From Flavobacteriaceae bacterium UBA3339 (GTDB taxonomy: Bacteria; Bacteroidota; Bacteroidia; Flavobacteriales; Flavobacteriaceae), in NCBI GenBank assembly GCA_002360925.1, contig DERN01000007.1, positions 5,870 to 69,869 on the forward strand: DNA of 64,000 bases, given 5' to 3'. The notes below the pieces were generated by a model. It worked only from the letters and a program-made list of their open reading frames with translations, was not told the DNA's origin and ran no database searches. Positions 1 through 9,733 of this stretch are shown here, in pieces. Numbering within the stretch: position 1 is the first letter of the stretch; each line of letters begins with the position of its first letter. The position numbers and the translations under genes were made by a program.

Positions 1-1207
1 ATTCGGTTACGAATAACGACATCGTAAAACCGATCGAAGCTAAAAAGCCAACTCCTAATAAATTTCTCATTGTCATTCCTTCGGGTTTTGGAACTACTTT
101 TAATTTAATTATTAAAGCAATTAATCCAAAAACACCAATTACTTTTCCAACTAATAATCCTAAAGCAACTCCGATTGTTACGGCACTAATCCCTCCATCA
201 ATCGAAATAGGAATTGCAGCATTACACAAAGCAAAAATCGGCATCACAATAAAACTTACAAAACCATGCATTTCGTGTTCTAAACGTTGTGAAGGCGGAA
301 GCGCATCTTTTGTTAATTCGCGCATTTCTTCTATAATATGGATTTGCTCGCCTGTAAGATTCGGTTGTTTATCTTTTGGATCTATCGCAAAAAAACGTTC
401 ACGCAATTCGTTGATTTTAAAAGAAAAATATCCTTCATTCACTCGAGCATTTGCCGGAATTGCAAAAGCAGCTAAAACCGCAGCAATTGTTGCGTGAACT
501 CCAGAAAGTAAAAACGCTAACCAAATTCCGCCAATTCCAATAATGGCATAAAAAATCGTACTTTTAAATCCTAGTTTATTACAAAGTAATAATAAGATAA
601 ACAATCCAATTCCGATTGATAAATACATTAAATTTAAATCCGAAGTATAAAACAAGGCAATAACTAAAACAGCTCCTAAATCATCAACAATTGCGAGCGC
701 TGTTAAGAAAACCTTTAAAGAAAGAGGCACTTTATTTCCTAATAAATACATAACACCCAAAGCAAATGCTATATCGGTTGCCATAGGAATTCCCCATCCG
801 TGAGCTGCATCTGTTCCGCCATTAAAAATCGCATAAATCAAAGCCGGAAAAACCATTCCGCCAATTGCTGCAATAATCGGTAACATTGCTTTTTTAGGAG
901 AAGCCAATTCTCCGTTTGTTAATTCACGTTTCAATTCCAATCCCACAACGAAAAAGAAAATAGCCATTAATCCGTCGTTAATCCAATGATGAAGCGACAT
1001 TTTTAATTCTAAATCTCCGAATGATACTCCAATTTCATGATGCCATATGCTTGAATAAGCTTCTGCCCAAGGCGAATTCGCGAAGAAAATTGCAATGACA
1101 GCTGCAACAAACAAAACAATTCCGCCTGTTGTAGATTGACTTATAAACTGATTAATTGGTTTTACGATGTACTTGTCTACAGGACTTAAATTTAGATTTG
1201 GTTCCAT
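1..1207 (-). CDS. nhaA: Na+/H+ antiporter NhaA (3' end outside window)
   Basis: Reading leftwards from an ATG at 1205-1207 gives about 402 residues without a stop, so the C-terminus lies beyond the left edge. The protein is a run of hydrophobic helices. It carries the NhaA hallmarks: an ATDIAFALG segment and a later VDDLGAV segment with the paired aspartates that bind and translocate Na+ and H+ in the family. It would sit in the inner membrane and export sodium in exchange for protons. A TATTTTTG -7 element lies 25 bases upstream. It is divergent from lipA. Confidence 0.95.
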   Translation of the reverse strand, partial: MEPNLNLSPVDKYIVKPINQFISQSTTGGIVLFVAAVIAIFFANSPWAEAYSSIWHHEIGVSFGDLELKMSLHHWINDGLMAIFFFVVGLELKRELTNGELASPKKAMLPIIAAIGGMVFPALIYAIFNGGTDAAHGWGIPMATDIAFALGVMYLLGNKVPLSLKVFLTALAIVDDLGAVLVIALFYTSDLNLMYLSIGIGLFILLLLCNKLGFKSTIFYAIIGIGGIWLAFLLSGVHATIAAVLAAFAIPANARVNEGYFSFKINELRERFFAIDPKDKQPNLTGEQIHIIEEMRELTKDALPPSQRLEHEMHGFVSFIVMPIFALCNAAIPISIDGGISAVTIGVALGLLVGKVIGVFGLIALIIKLKVVPKPEGMTMRNLLGVGFLASIGFTMSLFVTE

Positions 1208-1231
1208 TTTTCTTTTTTTATGTAAGAAAAG

Positions 1232-1239
1232 CAAAAATA
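1232..1239 (-). promoter_or_regulatory. nhaA -7 promoter element
   Basis: The minus strand reads TATTTTTG, matching the Bacteroidota TAnnTTTG -7 element, about 25 bases before the nhaA ATG. No convincing -33 element is seen. Confidence 0.5.
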
Positions 1240-1312
1240 AAAGAATTCTAAAAGCAGACAAAGTTATAAAGGTAAAATCGACACAAACAATACGAATCAC
1301 AAACTTTTTCAA

Positions 1313-1320
1313 TATCTTTG
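1313..1320 (+). promoter_or_regulatory. lipA -7 promoter element
   Basis: TATCTTTG matches TAnnTTTG and lies 23 bases before the lipA ATG at 1344. Its position rules out the longer upstream reading of the lipA frame. Confidence 0.6.
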
Positions 1321-1343
1321 TATCTCTTTTATATAAGAAATTT

Positions 1344-2216
1344 ATGGAATCGGTTTTAGATACAAACAAGCCGGCTACTGGTAAGCCAAAATGGTTACGT
1401 GTAAAATTACCAACCGGAAAAAAATATACAGAGTTAAGAGGTTTAGTAGATAAATACAAACTTCACACAATTTGTACTTCGGGAAGTTGCCCTAATATGG
1501 GCGAATGTTGGGGCGAAGGAACTGCGACTTTTATGATTTTAGGAAATATTTGTACGCGTTCTTGCGGATTTTGCGGTGTAAAAACCGGTCGTCCGGAAAC
1601 AGTTGATTGGGACGAACCCGAAAAAGTGGCACGCTCAATTAAGTTAATGAATATTAAACACGCCGTAATTACTTCGGTAGATCGCGACGATATAAAAGAT
1701 GGCGGTTCTATTATTTGGGCCGAAACGGTAAAAGCAGTTCGCAGAATGAGTCCAGGAACAACAATGGAAACATTGATTCCTGATTTTCAAGGAATAGAAC
1801 GAAACATCGATCGAATTTTAGAAGTTGCTCCTGAAGTTATTTCTCACAATATGGAAACTGTTCGGCGATTAACACGCGAAGTTCGTATTCAAGCAAAATA
1901 CGATCGTAGTTTAGAAGTTTTACGCTATTTAAAAGCAAACGGAGCTAAACGTACCAAATCCGGAATTATGTTAGGATTAGGCGAAACTGAAGAAGAGGTA
2001 ATTGAAACCATGCGCGATTTACGCAACGTTGGATTAGATGTTTTAACAATTGGTCAATATTTACAACCAAGTAAAAAACATTTACCTGTAAAAGAATTCA
2101 TTACGCCTGAACAATTCAAAAAATACGAAGAAATTGGTTTAGAAATGGGCTTCCGTCACGTAGAAAGCGGTGCATTGGTTCGCTCATCTTACAAAGCACA
2201 AAAACATATTTTATAA
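1344..2216 (+). CDS. lipA: Lipoyl synthase LipA
   Basis: This 290-residue radical SAM enzyme inserts two sulfurs into protein-bound octanoyl groups to make lipoyl cofactor for 2-oxoacid dehydrogenases. The auxiliary cluster cysteines are at about residues 44, 49 and 55 (CTSGSCPNMGEC). The radical SAM CX3CX2C cysteines are at about 70, 74 and 77 (CTRSCGFC). The C-terminal RSSYKA carries the conserved serine. The frame is open further upstream, but the ATG at 1344 follows a -7 promoter element and gives the usual family length. A hairpin terminator follows. Confidence 0.97.
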   Translation: MESVLDTNKPATGKPKWLRVKLPTGKKYTELRGLVDKYKLHTICTSGSCPNMGECWGEGTATFMILGNICTRSCGFCGVKTGRPETVDWDEPEKVARSIKLMNIKHAVITSVDRDDIKDGGSIIWAETVKAVRRMSPGTTMETLIPDFQGIERNIDRILEVAPEVISHNMETVRRLTREVRIQAKYDRSLEVLRYLKANGAKRTKSGIMLGLGETEEEVIETMRDLRNVGLDVLTIGQYLQPSKKHLPVKEFITPEQFKKYEEIGLEMGFRHVESGALVRSSYKAQKHIL

Positions 2217-2221
2217 TTTTA

Positions 2222-2250
2222 AGGTCGTTCTATGGAACGACCTGCTTGTT
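2222..2250 (+). terminator. Hairpin terminator after lipA
   Basis: A perfect 9-bp stem (AGGTCGTTC / GAACGACCT, loop TATG) is followed by a T-rich run just after the lipA stop. Confidence 0.6.
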
Positions 2251-2261
2251 TTTAGAACAAA

Positions 2262-3269
2262 ATGAAAATTAAAATCGCTATTAATGGATTTGGTCGTATT
2301 GGTCGCAACCTTTTTCGATTATTAATCCATCATCCTAAAATAGAAGTTGTTACCATTAATGATTTGGCTGATAACGCAACCATGGCGCATTTGTTGAAAT
2401 ACGACAGCGTTCACGGAAAATTAAACGAAGCTATTTCGTTCGATGAACATCATCTAATTGTAAACAACAAAAAAATAGCTTTTCTACACGAAAAAGATAT
2501 TACTAAAATAAATTGGAAACCGCTTGATTTAGATTTTGTAATTGAAGCAACCGGAAAACACAAAACAAAAACCTTGTTGCAACATCATATTAATAACGGA
2601 GCAAAACGCGTTATTTTATCAGTTCCGCCCGAAGATAACGAAATTAAAACCGTTGTTTTAGGCGTAAATGAATCTGTTTTAGACGGAAGTGAATTAATTG
2701 TTTCTAACGCAAGCTGCACTACAAACAATGCGGCGCCCATGATAAAAGTGATTAAAGAATTGTGCGGATTAGACAAAGCGTTTATTACAACGGTTCACTC
2801 CTACACTACCGATCAAAGCTTGCACGATCAGCCACATAAAGATTTGCGAAGAGCGCGTGGTGCGGCACAATCGATTATTCCTACAACAACAGGAGCTGCA
2901 AAAGCTTTAACGAAAATTTTTCCGGAATATGAAGGAAAAATTGGTGGTGGCGGAATTCGAGTTCCTGTTCCCGATGGCTCTTTAACCGATATTACATGCT
3001 ATGTAGATCGAGATGTTACGATGGAAGAAATCAATGAGGCTTTTAAAGCTGCTTCAGAAAATGGATTGAAAGGAATTTTAGAATATACCGAAGATCCAAT
3101 TGTTTCGGTCGATGTTATAGGAAATACGCATTCTTGTTTGTTCGATTCGCAACTAACTGTGGTTTTAGGCAGGATGGTAAAAGTGGTTGGCTGGTACGAT
3201 AACGAAATTGGATATTCATCAAGATTGATCGATTTGATTTTGGTTTTAGCTAATGACAAACAGAATTGA
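2262..3269 (+). CDS. gapA: Type I glyceraldehyde-3-phosphate dehydrogenase
   Basis: This 335-residue cytosolic glycolytic enzyme oxidises and phosphorylates glyceraldehyde 3-phosphate with NAD. The Rossmann start INGFGRIGRN is at residues 7-16. Asp34 in INDL suggests NAD rather than NADP. The catalytic Cys152 is in SNASCTTNNAAP. The C-terminal WYDNEIGYS segment is present. The length is normal. Flavobacteria often have a second GapA, so which paralogue this is cannot be settled from the window. Confidence 0.95.
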   Translation: MKIKIAINGFGRIGRNLFRLLIHHPKIEVVTINDLADNATMAHLLKYDSVHGKLNEAISFDEHHLIVNNKKIAFLHEKDITKINWKPLDLDFVIEATGKHKTKTLLQHHINNGAKRVILSVPPEDNEIKTVVLGVNESVLDGSELIVSNASCTTNNAAPMIKVIKELCGLDKAFITTVHSYTTDQSLHDQPHKDLRRARGAAQSIIPTTTGAAKALTKIFPEYEGKIGGGGIRVPVPDGSLTDITCYVDRDVTMEEINEAFKAASENGLKGILEYTEDPIVSVDVIGNTHSCLFDSQLTVVLGRMVKVVGWYDNEIGYSSRLIDLILVLANDKQN

Positions 3270-3277
3270 TATATTTG
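3270..3277 (+). promoter_or_regulatory. -7 promoter element for the PhnA-like gene
   Basis: TATATTTG, a match to TAnnTTTG, starts directly after the gapA stop codon and lies 21 bases before the next ATG. Confidence 0.5.
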
Positions 3278-3297
3278 CAAAAATTTAAATATAATCC

Positions 3298-3879
3298 ATG
3301 AAAACATTAGACAGATTAGTAGCAAGAAGCGGAAATCAATGTGAATTATGTGAATCGAAAGATAATTTATCTATTTACGACGTTCCTCCAACAGCAAGTA
3401 ATTTAGCAGATCGTGAAATTTTAGCTTGTGAAACATGTTTGAATCAAATTGAAAAAAGAGAAGAATTAGATGCAAATCATTGGCAGGTTCTTTCAACTTC
3501 TATGTGGAACGAAAATGTTCCGGTACAAGTTGTAAGCTGGCGCATGTTAAATCGTTTTAGAAACGAAAGTTGGGCAGCAGATTTATTGGATATGATGTAT
3601 CTTGATGACGAAAATTTAGAATGGGCAAAACAAACAGGTGATCATGAAGGAGACGGAAGTATTGCATTACATAAAGATTCTAACGGAAATATTTTAGTTG
3701 CAGGAGACACCGTTTCGTTAATTAAAGATTTGGACGTAAAAGGTTCTACTTTAAATGCAAAAATTGGAACTGCGGTTCGAAACATTCGTTTAGTTCATGA
3801 TAATGTAGAACAGATTGAAGGAAAAATTGACGGACAAATGATTGTTATTTTAACCAAATTCGTTAAAAAACAATCTTAA
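3298..3879 (+). CDS. PhnA/YjdM-like zinc-ribbon protein
   Basis: The 193-residue protein has an N-terminal zinc ribbon with CxxC pairs at residues 15/18 and 44/47. The C-terminal PhnA domain contains the KDSNGN, GDTV and LKVKGS-like stretches (about residues 124-190). The name comes from the E. coli phosphonate operon, but the family's biochemical role is unclear and no phosphonate genes are nearby. It has its own -7 element and a terminator, so it is probably monocistronic. Confidence 0.85.
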   Translation: MKTLDRLVARSGNQCELCESKDNLSIYDVPPTASNLADREILACETCLNQIEKREELDANHWQVLSTSMWNENVPVQVVSWRMLNRFRNESWAADLLDMMYLDDENLEWAKQTGDHEGDGSIALHKDSNGNILVAGDTVSLIKDLDVKGSTLNAKIGTAVRNIRLVHDNVEQIEGKIDGQMIVILTKFVKKQS

Positions 3880-3904
3880 TATTTCGAATTAAAACATACT
3901 TTCT

Positions 3905-3942
3905 AAAAAGCGTTTATTTGTTAAAAATAAGCGCTTTTTTGT
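3905..3942 (+). terminator. Intrinsic terminator after the PhnA-like gene
   Basis: A 14-bp stem with one G-T pair (AAAAAGCGTTTATT against AATAAGCGCTTTTT) is followed by T-tracts. Confidence 0.8.
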
Positions 3943-4032
3943 TTTTTATTCTTTTTGGCATGCTGTTTGAAAATCATCTTTCAACAACAAATGAAAAGAA
4001 AATCTAAATAAAAATCTAAAACAAAAATTGTT

Positions 4033-4470
4033 ATGAAAACATTATTTTCGTTAGCATTCTTGGCAATAGCAACTATTGCAAATGCACAGCCCGGACATTA
4101 TAAACATCATAATAACGGAAAAGGAAAAGGTCACTACAAACATTACAAAAAACAAAAATACGATCGTTACGACGACGACGACGATTATGGTTATCGAAAC
4201 CGACGCGTGGTTCGAAAAGATTACGGGCGGGATTACCATTATCACGTAAATCGCGAAATGTCTCGTTACGATTTCCTTCGTCTATCTTCTAATCAAAGAT
4301 CAAGATTACAAGTTTCATTAAACTTCTTAATTTCGAACGGATACGGACCTAGAGATTATGAAAGCAGATTAAGAAGAGATTTACGCGATATTTTAACGCG
4401 TGATCAATATCGTTCATGGGAAAGACGGGCTTACAATAACAACAATGTATTTGTTTTTAATTTTGGATAA
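4033..4470 (+). CDS. Secreted basic His/Tyr/Arg-rich protein
   Basis: The 145-residue product starts with a cleavable-looking signal peptide (MKTLFSLAFLAIATIANAQ). A low-complexity stretch rich in His, Lys and Tyr follows, then an Asp run (DDDDD, from a short GAC repeat). The second half is an Arg-rich helical region of about 70 residues. It is predicted to be exported to the periplasm or surface. No family is recognised. A bidirectional terminator separates it from convergent serC. Confidence 0.75.
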   Translation: MKTLFSLAFLAIATIANAQPGHYKHHNNGKGKGHYKHYKKQKYDRYDDDDDYGYRNRRVVRKDYGRDYHYHVNREMSRYDFLRLSSNQRSRLQVSLNFLISNGYGPRDYESRLRRDLRDILTRDQYRSWERRAYNNNNVFVFNFG

Positions 4471-4497
4471 AAGCCCATTTCAAATAAATCCAATAAA

Positions 4498-4527
4498 AAA
4501 CCGACGCTTTTTATAAAGCGTCGGTTT
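4498..4527. terminator. Bidirectional terminator between convergent genes
   Basis: A perfect 13-bp stem AAACCGACGCTTT / AAAGCGTCGGTTT with loop TTAT lies between the stop codons of the secreted-protein gene and serC and can serve both. Confidence 0.85.
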
Positions 4528-4531
4528 AATT

Positions 4532-5605
4532 TTATCTATATTGTTGCTCAAAATGTTGCATTACAGAAACCAAATGCAAAACACTTTCTAGCGGCATGGC
4601 ATTATAAATCGATGCTCTGTAACCGCCAACCGTTCTGTGACCTTTTAATCCGCTTATATTTTCGTTTTGCCAGAATTCATCGAATTTAGATTCTAAATTT
4701 AGGTCATTCAAAACAAAAGTCGCATTCATTAACGATCTATCTTCTATTTTCGCTTTTCCTGTAAACAAACTATTTCGATCAATTTCAGAATATAAAAGAT
4801 TCGCTTTTGCGTTGTTTTTACGTTCAATTGCTTTAATTCCGCCTAAATCTTTCAACCATTTTAAAGTTAAATAACAGGTGTAAATCGAAAAAACAGCAGG
4901 CGTATTATACATACTTTCTTTTTCGATATGTTTTTGATAATTCAGAATATTAGGAAAAGTACGACCCGTTTTCCCTAAAACCTCATCTTTTACAACAATT
5001 AAACTTGTACCTGACGTTCCGATGTTTTTTTGCGCTCCGGCATAAATCAAACTAAATTGAGAAAAATCTAAATTTCTTGAAAAAATATCCGAACTCATAT
5101 CGCAAACTAACGGAATATCGGTTTTTGGAAAGTTTTTAAATTGCGTTCCGTAAATCGTATTATTACTTGTTAAATGTAGGTAATCTAAATCTATCGGAAT
5201 TGAAAAATCTTTAGGTATGTAAGAATAATCTTGATCTTTTGAAGAAGCTATTTCAGCAATTTCACCTAAAAAGGCAGCTTCGTTTTGCGCGTTATTTGCC
5301 CAAGTTCCCGTATTTACATAACCTGCATTTCCGTTTAAAGGTAAAAGATTGTATGCAATTCGAACAAATTCCATGCTAGCTCCGCCTTGTAAAAACAAAA
5401 CCGAATAGCCTTTATCGTTTAAATCTAAAAGTTCTAAAACTAACGATTTTGCTGTTTCTAAAATCTCGACAAATTCAGGACTTCGATGCGAAATTTCTAT
5501 CAACGACAATCCCATTCCATTAAAATCTAAAACCGCTTGTGAAGCTTTTTCAAGAACTTCGGCAGGTAAAATAGAAGGTCCAGCGCTAAAATTATGTTTT
5601 TTCAT
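4532..5605 (-). CDS. serC: Phosphoserine aminotransferase SerC
   Basis: The 357-residue PLP enzyme makes phosphoserine from 3-phosphohydroxypyruvate and glutamate in serine synthesis, and can act in PLP synthesis. Visible marks are the N-terminal HNFSAGPSILP, the QGGAS segment, the PLP lysine in YAGAQKNIGTSG and the C-terminal GHRTVGGYRASIYNA. The length is typical. serA is not adjacent. The gene is followed by the shared terminator at 4498-4527. Confidence 0.96.
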   Translation of the reverse strand: MKKHNFSAGPSILPAEVLEKASQAVLDFNGMGLSLIEISHRSPEFVEILETAKSLVLELLDLNDKGYSVLFLQGGASMEFVRIAYNLLPLNGNAGYVNTGTWANNAQNEAAFLGEIAEIASSKDQDYSYIPKDFSIPIDLDYLHLTSNNTIYGTQFKNFPKTDIPLVCDMSSDIFSRNLDFSQFSLIYAGAQKNIGTSGTSLIVVKDEVLGKTGRTFPNILNYQKHIEKESMYNTPAVFSIYTCYLTLKWLKDLGGIKAIERKNNAKANLLYSEIDRNSLFTGKAKIEDRSLMNATFVLNDLNLESKFDEFWQNENISGLKGHRTVGGYRASIYNAMPLESVLHLVSVMQHFEQQYR

Positions 5606-5757
5606 AAACTCAAACTTTCAAGAAACAAAGTTCTACATTATATTTAGAATATCGCCCACAATAATGTAAAACTTGAATTTATTTAAAGGAATTGTTATCT
5701 TAAATTTTATGTCATTTTCATTATTTTTAAAGATATTTGTATACTCATCTAAAATTT

Positions 5758-7530
5758 ATGGTAAAAGTAGAACGACTTTTCGATGTAGCATATTATGCTC
5801 AGGAAAAATACAATTTAGATAACTATCTAACGACAAAATATAACGAAAAATGGCAATCGATTTCGAATAAAGACTTTATAGAAACTGCCAATCACATCTC
5901 AAAATATCTTATTCAAAACAACATAAATCCAGGCGATAAAGTTGCGCTAATTACAACTGCAAATAGAACCGAATGGAATCTTATGGATCAGGCGGTTTTG
6001 CAAATAGGTGCACATACTGTTCCGATTTATCCGACGGTTTCGGGCGAAGAATTAGAATATATCTTCAATCACAGCGAAGCTAAAATATGTTTTGTTTCGG
6101 ATAAAGCGTTATATGATAAAATTGAAAAGATTCAATCTAAGCTTCAATTCTTAACAACAATTTATTCGTTTGAAGAAATTGAAGGAATTATTTCGATTGA
6201 AAAAATTATTGAAGAAGGAAAGAAACTTGCAACCGATGAAGTTTTAAATGAACTTAGAACTAAAGTTCAACCAAACGATTTAGCTTCAATTATTTACACT
6301 TCCGGCACAACTGGGCGACCAAAAGGCGTTATGTTATCGCACAACAATATTATTCAAAACTTTTTGGGTTGCCAAGATCGCGTTCCATTTAAATACGGAA
6401 AAGATAAAGCTTTGAGTTTTTTACCATGTTGCCATGTTTACGAACGTATGCTTTTGTATTTGTATCAATACGGCGGTGTTTCGATTTATTTCGCCGAATC
6501 GATTGATAAAATCGCAATAAATATCAATGAAGTTCATCCAAATGTAATGTGTGTTGTTCCTAGATTATTAGAAAAAGTTTATGATAAAATCATTGAAAAA
6601 GGAACAAATCTTTCGGGTATTAAACGTAAAATATTCTTTTGGTCAGTTGAAGTTGGCGAACAATTCGAAGTTGTGGAAAATCAAGGTTTTCTATACAATT
6701 TAAAGCTCAATCTTGCTAAAAAATTAGTTTTAAACAAATGGAGAGAAGGTTTAGGTGGCGAATTAGATATTATTGTGTCAGGCTCTGCTCCTCTTCAGCA
6801 ACGTTTGGCAAAAGTTTTTTCTGCTGCAGGAATTATTGTGATGGAAGGTTATGGTTTAACCGAAACTTCACCTGTTATTTCTGTAAATACTCCTTTAAAC
6901 AACAATTACAAAATCGGAACAATTGGGAAACCAATTAATAATGTGGAAGTAAAGATTGCAGAAGACGGAGAAATTTTAACGAAAGGTCCTTGTGTTATGT
7001 TGGGATATTATAAAGATGAAGAAAAAACAGCCGAAGTAATTAAAGATGGTTATTTCCACACGGAAGATATTGGCGAACTTGATAAAGACGGTTTTTTAAG
7101 AATAACCGACCGGAAAAAGGAAATGTTTAAAACTTCGGGGGGAAAATACATTGCGCCCCAAGTAATTGAAAATGCTATGAAAGCTTCTCGTTTTATTGAA
7201 CAAATTATGGTTGTAGGTGAAGGCGAAAAAATGCCAGCTGCCTTTATTCAGCCCGATTTTAACTTTGTTCGTGAATGGGCAAAACGAAAAGGAATTAATA
7301 TTGGAACTTCGAACGAGGATTTAGCAAATAACGAAGAAGTTAAAGAGCGTTTCAAAAAAGTTCTTGATTCTATTAATCCTCAGTTCGGTCATTGGGAACA
7401 AATAAAACGTTTTGAATTAACTCCGAATATTTGGTCAATTGAAGGTGGCGAACTTACTCCGACTTTAAAGTTTAAACGCAAACAAATAAAAGAAAAATAT
7501 AAAGATCTTTACGATAAAATGTATTCTTAA
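5758..7530 (+). CDS. Long-chain acyl-CoA synthetase (AMP-binding)
   Basis: This 590-residue adenylate-forming enzyme activates long-chain fatty acids to acyl-CoA via an acyl-AMP. The P-loop-like motif YTSGTTGRPKGVMLSH is at about residues 178-193. EGYGLTETSP, the GYYKDEEKT segment and the hinge DRKKEMFKTSGGKYI follow in family order. A TTG seven codons upstream is in frame but overlaps a GATATTTG -7-like element (5732-5739), so the ATG at 5758 is taken. It is most like bacterial FadD15/long-chain ligases and likely membrane-associated. Confidence 0.92.
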   Translation: MVKVERLFDVAYYAQEKYNLDNYLTTKYNEKWQSISNKDFIETANHISKYLIQNNINPGDKVALITTANRTEWNLMDQAVLQIGAHTVPIYPTVSGEELEYIFNHSEAKICFVSDKALYDKIEKIQSKLQFLTTIYSFEEIEGIISIEKIIEEGKKLATDEVLNELRTKVQPNDLASIIYTSGTTGRPKGVMLSHNNIIQNFLGCQDRVPFKYGKDKALSFLPCCHVYERMLLYLYQYGGVSIYFAESIDKIAININEVHPNVMCVVPRLLEKVYDKIIEKGTNLSGIKRKIFFWSVEVGEQFEVVENQGFLYNLKLNLAKKLVLNKWREGLGGELDIIVSGSAPLQQRLAKVFSAAGIIVMEGYGLTETSPVISVNTPLNNNYKIGTIGKPINNVEVKIAEDGEILTKGPCVMLGYYKDEEKTAEVIKDGYFHTEDIGELDKDGFLRITDRKKEMFKTSGGKYIAPQVIENAMKASRFIEQIMVVGEGEKMPAAFIQPDFNFVREWAKRKGINIGTSNEDLANNEEVKERFKKVLDSINPQFGHWEQIKRFELTPNIWSIEGGELTPTLKFKRKQIKEKYKDLYDKMYS

Positions 7531-7531
7531 A

Positions 7532-7569
7532 AACCAAGAACGGATTCAAATTTGAATCCGTTCTTGGTT
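7532..7569. terminator. Long bidirectional terminator
   Basis: A perfect 19-bp inverted repeat (7532-7550 against 7551-7569, arms beginning AACCAAGAACGG) sits between the convergent ligase and aminopeptidase genes. It overlaps the aminopeptidase stop codon. Confidence 0.85.
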
Positions 7570-9652
7570 ATATACTTTCCATAAGTTTTTTTAAAGCATC
7601 GTGTTCGTCTTGTGGTAAATAAGGAATTAGTTTTGTAAAATATTCTCTAAATTCCTTTTTCTCACATAAACGAATAATCGCATCTTTTCCAAATTTTTGA
7701 AAACGACTGTCGTGATGTACCAAAGCATTTACTAAATGTGGTAATGTATTACTGTCGTATTTATTTAAAAACCACAAAGCATTTATGGCATTTGTTCGAA
7801 CATTACTATTGTATTTATTGTACGCAAAATTTTCTAACTCAGAATACCAATGCGCTTTTTTATCATTTTTGTAATTTTCGGTTGCTAAAGCTAGCATTAG
7901 CCATGTAATTCTTAAATTATGATCATTAAAACCTTTCCATGTCGAAGTTTTATCTAAAAGAGCAGCTCTTCCGTTTTCGTCTTGCATCCAAAGATTTTTT
8001 AAAGCAATTTCTTTTGTTATGTACGATTGATCGTCTAAAAACTGAGTGTATTCTGTTTTAAAATCCTGTGGAATTTCATTTACAATTTGTACCAATGCCT
8101 GACGAACTTTTATATTATTCGATTTAGCAATCGTTTGATAAAATTCTTTTGCTTGTTCATAAGGAACTTCATGCAACTGAAAAACAATTTCTCGTTTAGT
8201 TTCGGTCGGAGTATTATGATCTTTTAAAAGCTTCAACAATTCCTCTTTTTTAATATCAAAAGCTTTTGGTTGCACGTTTAAAACACCTAAATACGATTTT
8301 ACAATAGGCGAATTCTCTATTAAATACAGCGCATCTTTTGTGTTAAACGATTTATTTTCTAGCCAATTTTGTTTAAAATTATCGACATTGAAATTTGGAA
8401 CAACGCCAACAACTTCGTTCAAGAAATCTTGTGTTGAAGCATTTTTAAATGCATATTTATTTAAAAAGTTTCGAACAGATGTGTTAAAATTTGTTTCTCC
8501 AATCTGAGTCGATAAATAAAACAACATCCAAGCTCCTTTTTGATAATACGTTACAGTTGTTGCTTTTTCGCTATAAACAGCCGTGTTTTTGTTATTTTTT
8601 GCATCTTTCGTAATCAATTCTGCCATTTCGTACAATTCCCAATAAAATTTATCGGGTCCGTATAATTCTCGTTCAGCCAACAATGCATAATACGTAGCGA
8701 AACCTTCTTGTAACCAATGATCTTTCGGTTCTTTTGCCGTAACCAAATCGCCAAACCATTGATGTGCCATTTCGTGCGCATTCACATTTATGTAATCTCG
8801 ATCATTTACACCAACTGCATCTACAACATAATCACTGCTAAAAATGGTAGAAGTTGTGTTTTCCATTCCGCCGTACATAAAATCTTCAACCGGAATATTT
8901 CGATAGATTTGCCAAGGATAATTAAAACCAATTTGTCTTTCTAGAAAGTCGAAAATCTTTTTGGTTTTTTGATAAGTCGAAGCATATTTTGAAGCATCAA
9001 CAGGACGAATATAATTTTCGATCGTAATTCCCGAAGACGATTTTTCGGTCTTCTTTTCAAACTTTCCAATTGCCATCATCACCAAATACGAACTCATTGG
9101 TTTAGACATTTTATAACTCCAAGTTGTTTGCTTTCCGTTTACCGTTTTTCCATCCAAAGTTCCATTACTAATCACGTCATAACCTGTATCGAATGTAACT
9201 TTGGTGTTAAAAATCACTTTTTCGTTATAATCGTCGAAACTTGGCAACCAATGACTTGTATATTTTCCTTGACCTTGTGTCCAAATCTGTAAATCTGTTC
9301 CAGAACCAACGTAATATAAAGCTTGTTTCGGGTTGGTTTTATAACTAATTGTTACACTATTTTCCCCTTTATTAAAACCTTGTGTAAAAGCAATTTTCTT
9401 TTTGTCGTAATGATATTTTGGAGTTTGTCCGTTTAGTTTAACACCTTGAATCATCATATTTTTAGCATCAATTTTAATGCTGTCGGTTAGTTCGTTTACT
9501 TGGAATTGATACGTAATTTCGCCAATAACCATATGTTCGGCAATATCGAATCTAATGGAGGCATTTGCGGTTGTAAAATCAACTTTCGGAACATTCTGTC
9601 CCCAAGAAATAGCAGTAATAAATAGACTTGCAGAAAGTATTATTTTTTTCAT
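7568..9652 (-). CDS. Exported M1-family aminopeptidase
   Basis: The 694-residue zinc metallopeptidase removes N-terminal amino acids from peptides. It starts with a signal peptide (ends near SWGQ). It carries the M1 exopeptidase motif GGMEN and the zinc site HEMAHQW plus a downstream glutamate in LQEGFATY. The C-terminal 200 residues look like helical repeats. It is predicted to act in the periplasm or outer envelope on peptides used for nutrition. No partner gene is adjacent. Confidence 0.93.
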   Translation of the reverse strand: MKKIILSASLFITAISWGQNVPKVDFTTANASIRFDIAEHMVIGEITYQFQVNELTDSIKIDAKNMMIQGVKLNGQTPKYHYDKKKIAFTQGFNKGENSVTISYKTNPKQALYYVGSGTDLQIWTQGQGKYTSHWLPSFDDYNEKVIFNTKVTFDTGYDVISNGTLDGKTVNGKQTTWSYKMSKPMSSYLVMMAIGKFEKKTEKSSSGITIENYIRPVDASKYASTYQKTKKIFDFLERQIGFNYPWQIYRNIPVEDFMYGGMENTTSTIFSSDYVVDAVGVNDRDYINVNAHEMAHQWFGDLVTAKEPKDHWLQEGFATYYALLAERELYGPDKFYWELYEMAELITKDAKNNKNTAVYSEKATTVTYYQKGAWMLFYLSTQIGETNFNTSVRNFLNKYAFKNASTQDFLNEVVGVVPNFNVDNFKQNWLENKSFNTKDALYLIENSPIVKSYLGVLNVQPKAFDIKKEELLKLLKDHNTPTETKREIVFQLHEVPYEQAKEFYQTIAKSNNIKVRQALVQIVNEIPQDFKTEYTQFLDDQSYITKEIALKNLWMQDENGRAALLDKTSTWKGFNDHNLRITWLMLALATENYKNDKKAHWYSELENFAYNKYNSNVRTNAINALWFLNKYDSNTLPHLVNALVHHDSRFQKFGKDAIIRLCEKKEFREYFTKLIPYLPQDEHDALKKLMESI

Positions 9653-9710
9653 AAATCGATAAAATTACGGGAAGATATTAGAAAATCGTGAAAGTACGAA
9701 ATTAATGCTG

Positions 9711-9718
9711 TAATTTTG
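9711..9718 (+). promoter_or_regulatory. -7 element for the DEAD-box helicase
   Basis: TAATTTTG matches TAnnTTTG and ends 15 bases before the ATG at 9734. This excludes the in-frame TTG at 9716 as start. Confidence 0.55.
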
Positions 9719-9733
9719 TTTAAAATTCTCTGT

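Noticed and set aside
4165..4190. Short GAC tandem repeat
   Set aside because: It encodes a run of Asp in the secreted protein; too short to call a meaningful DNA repeat.
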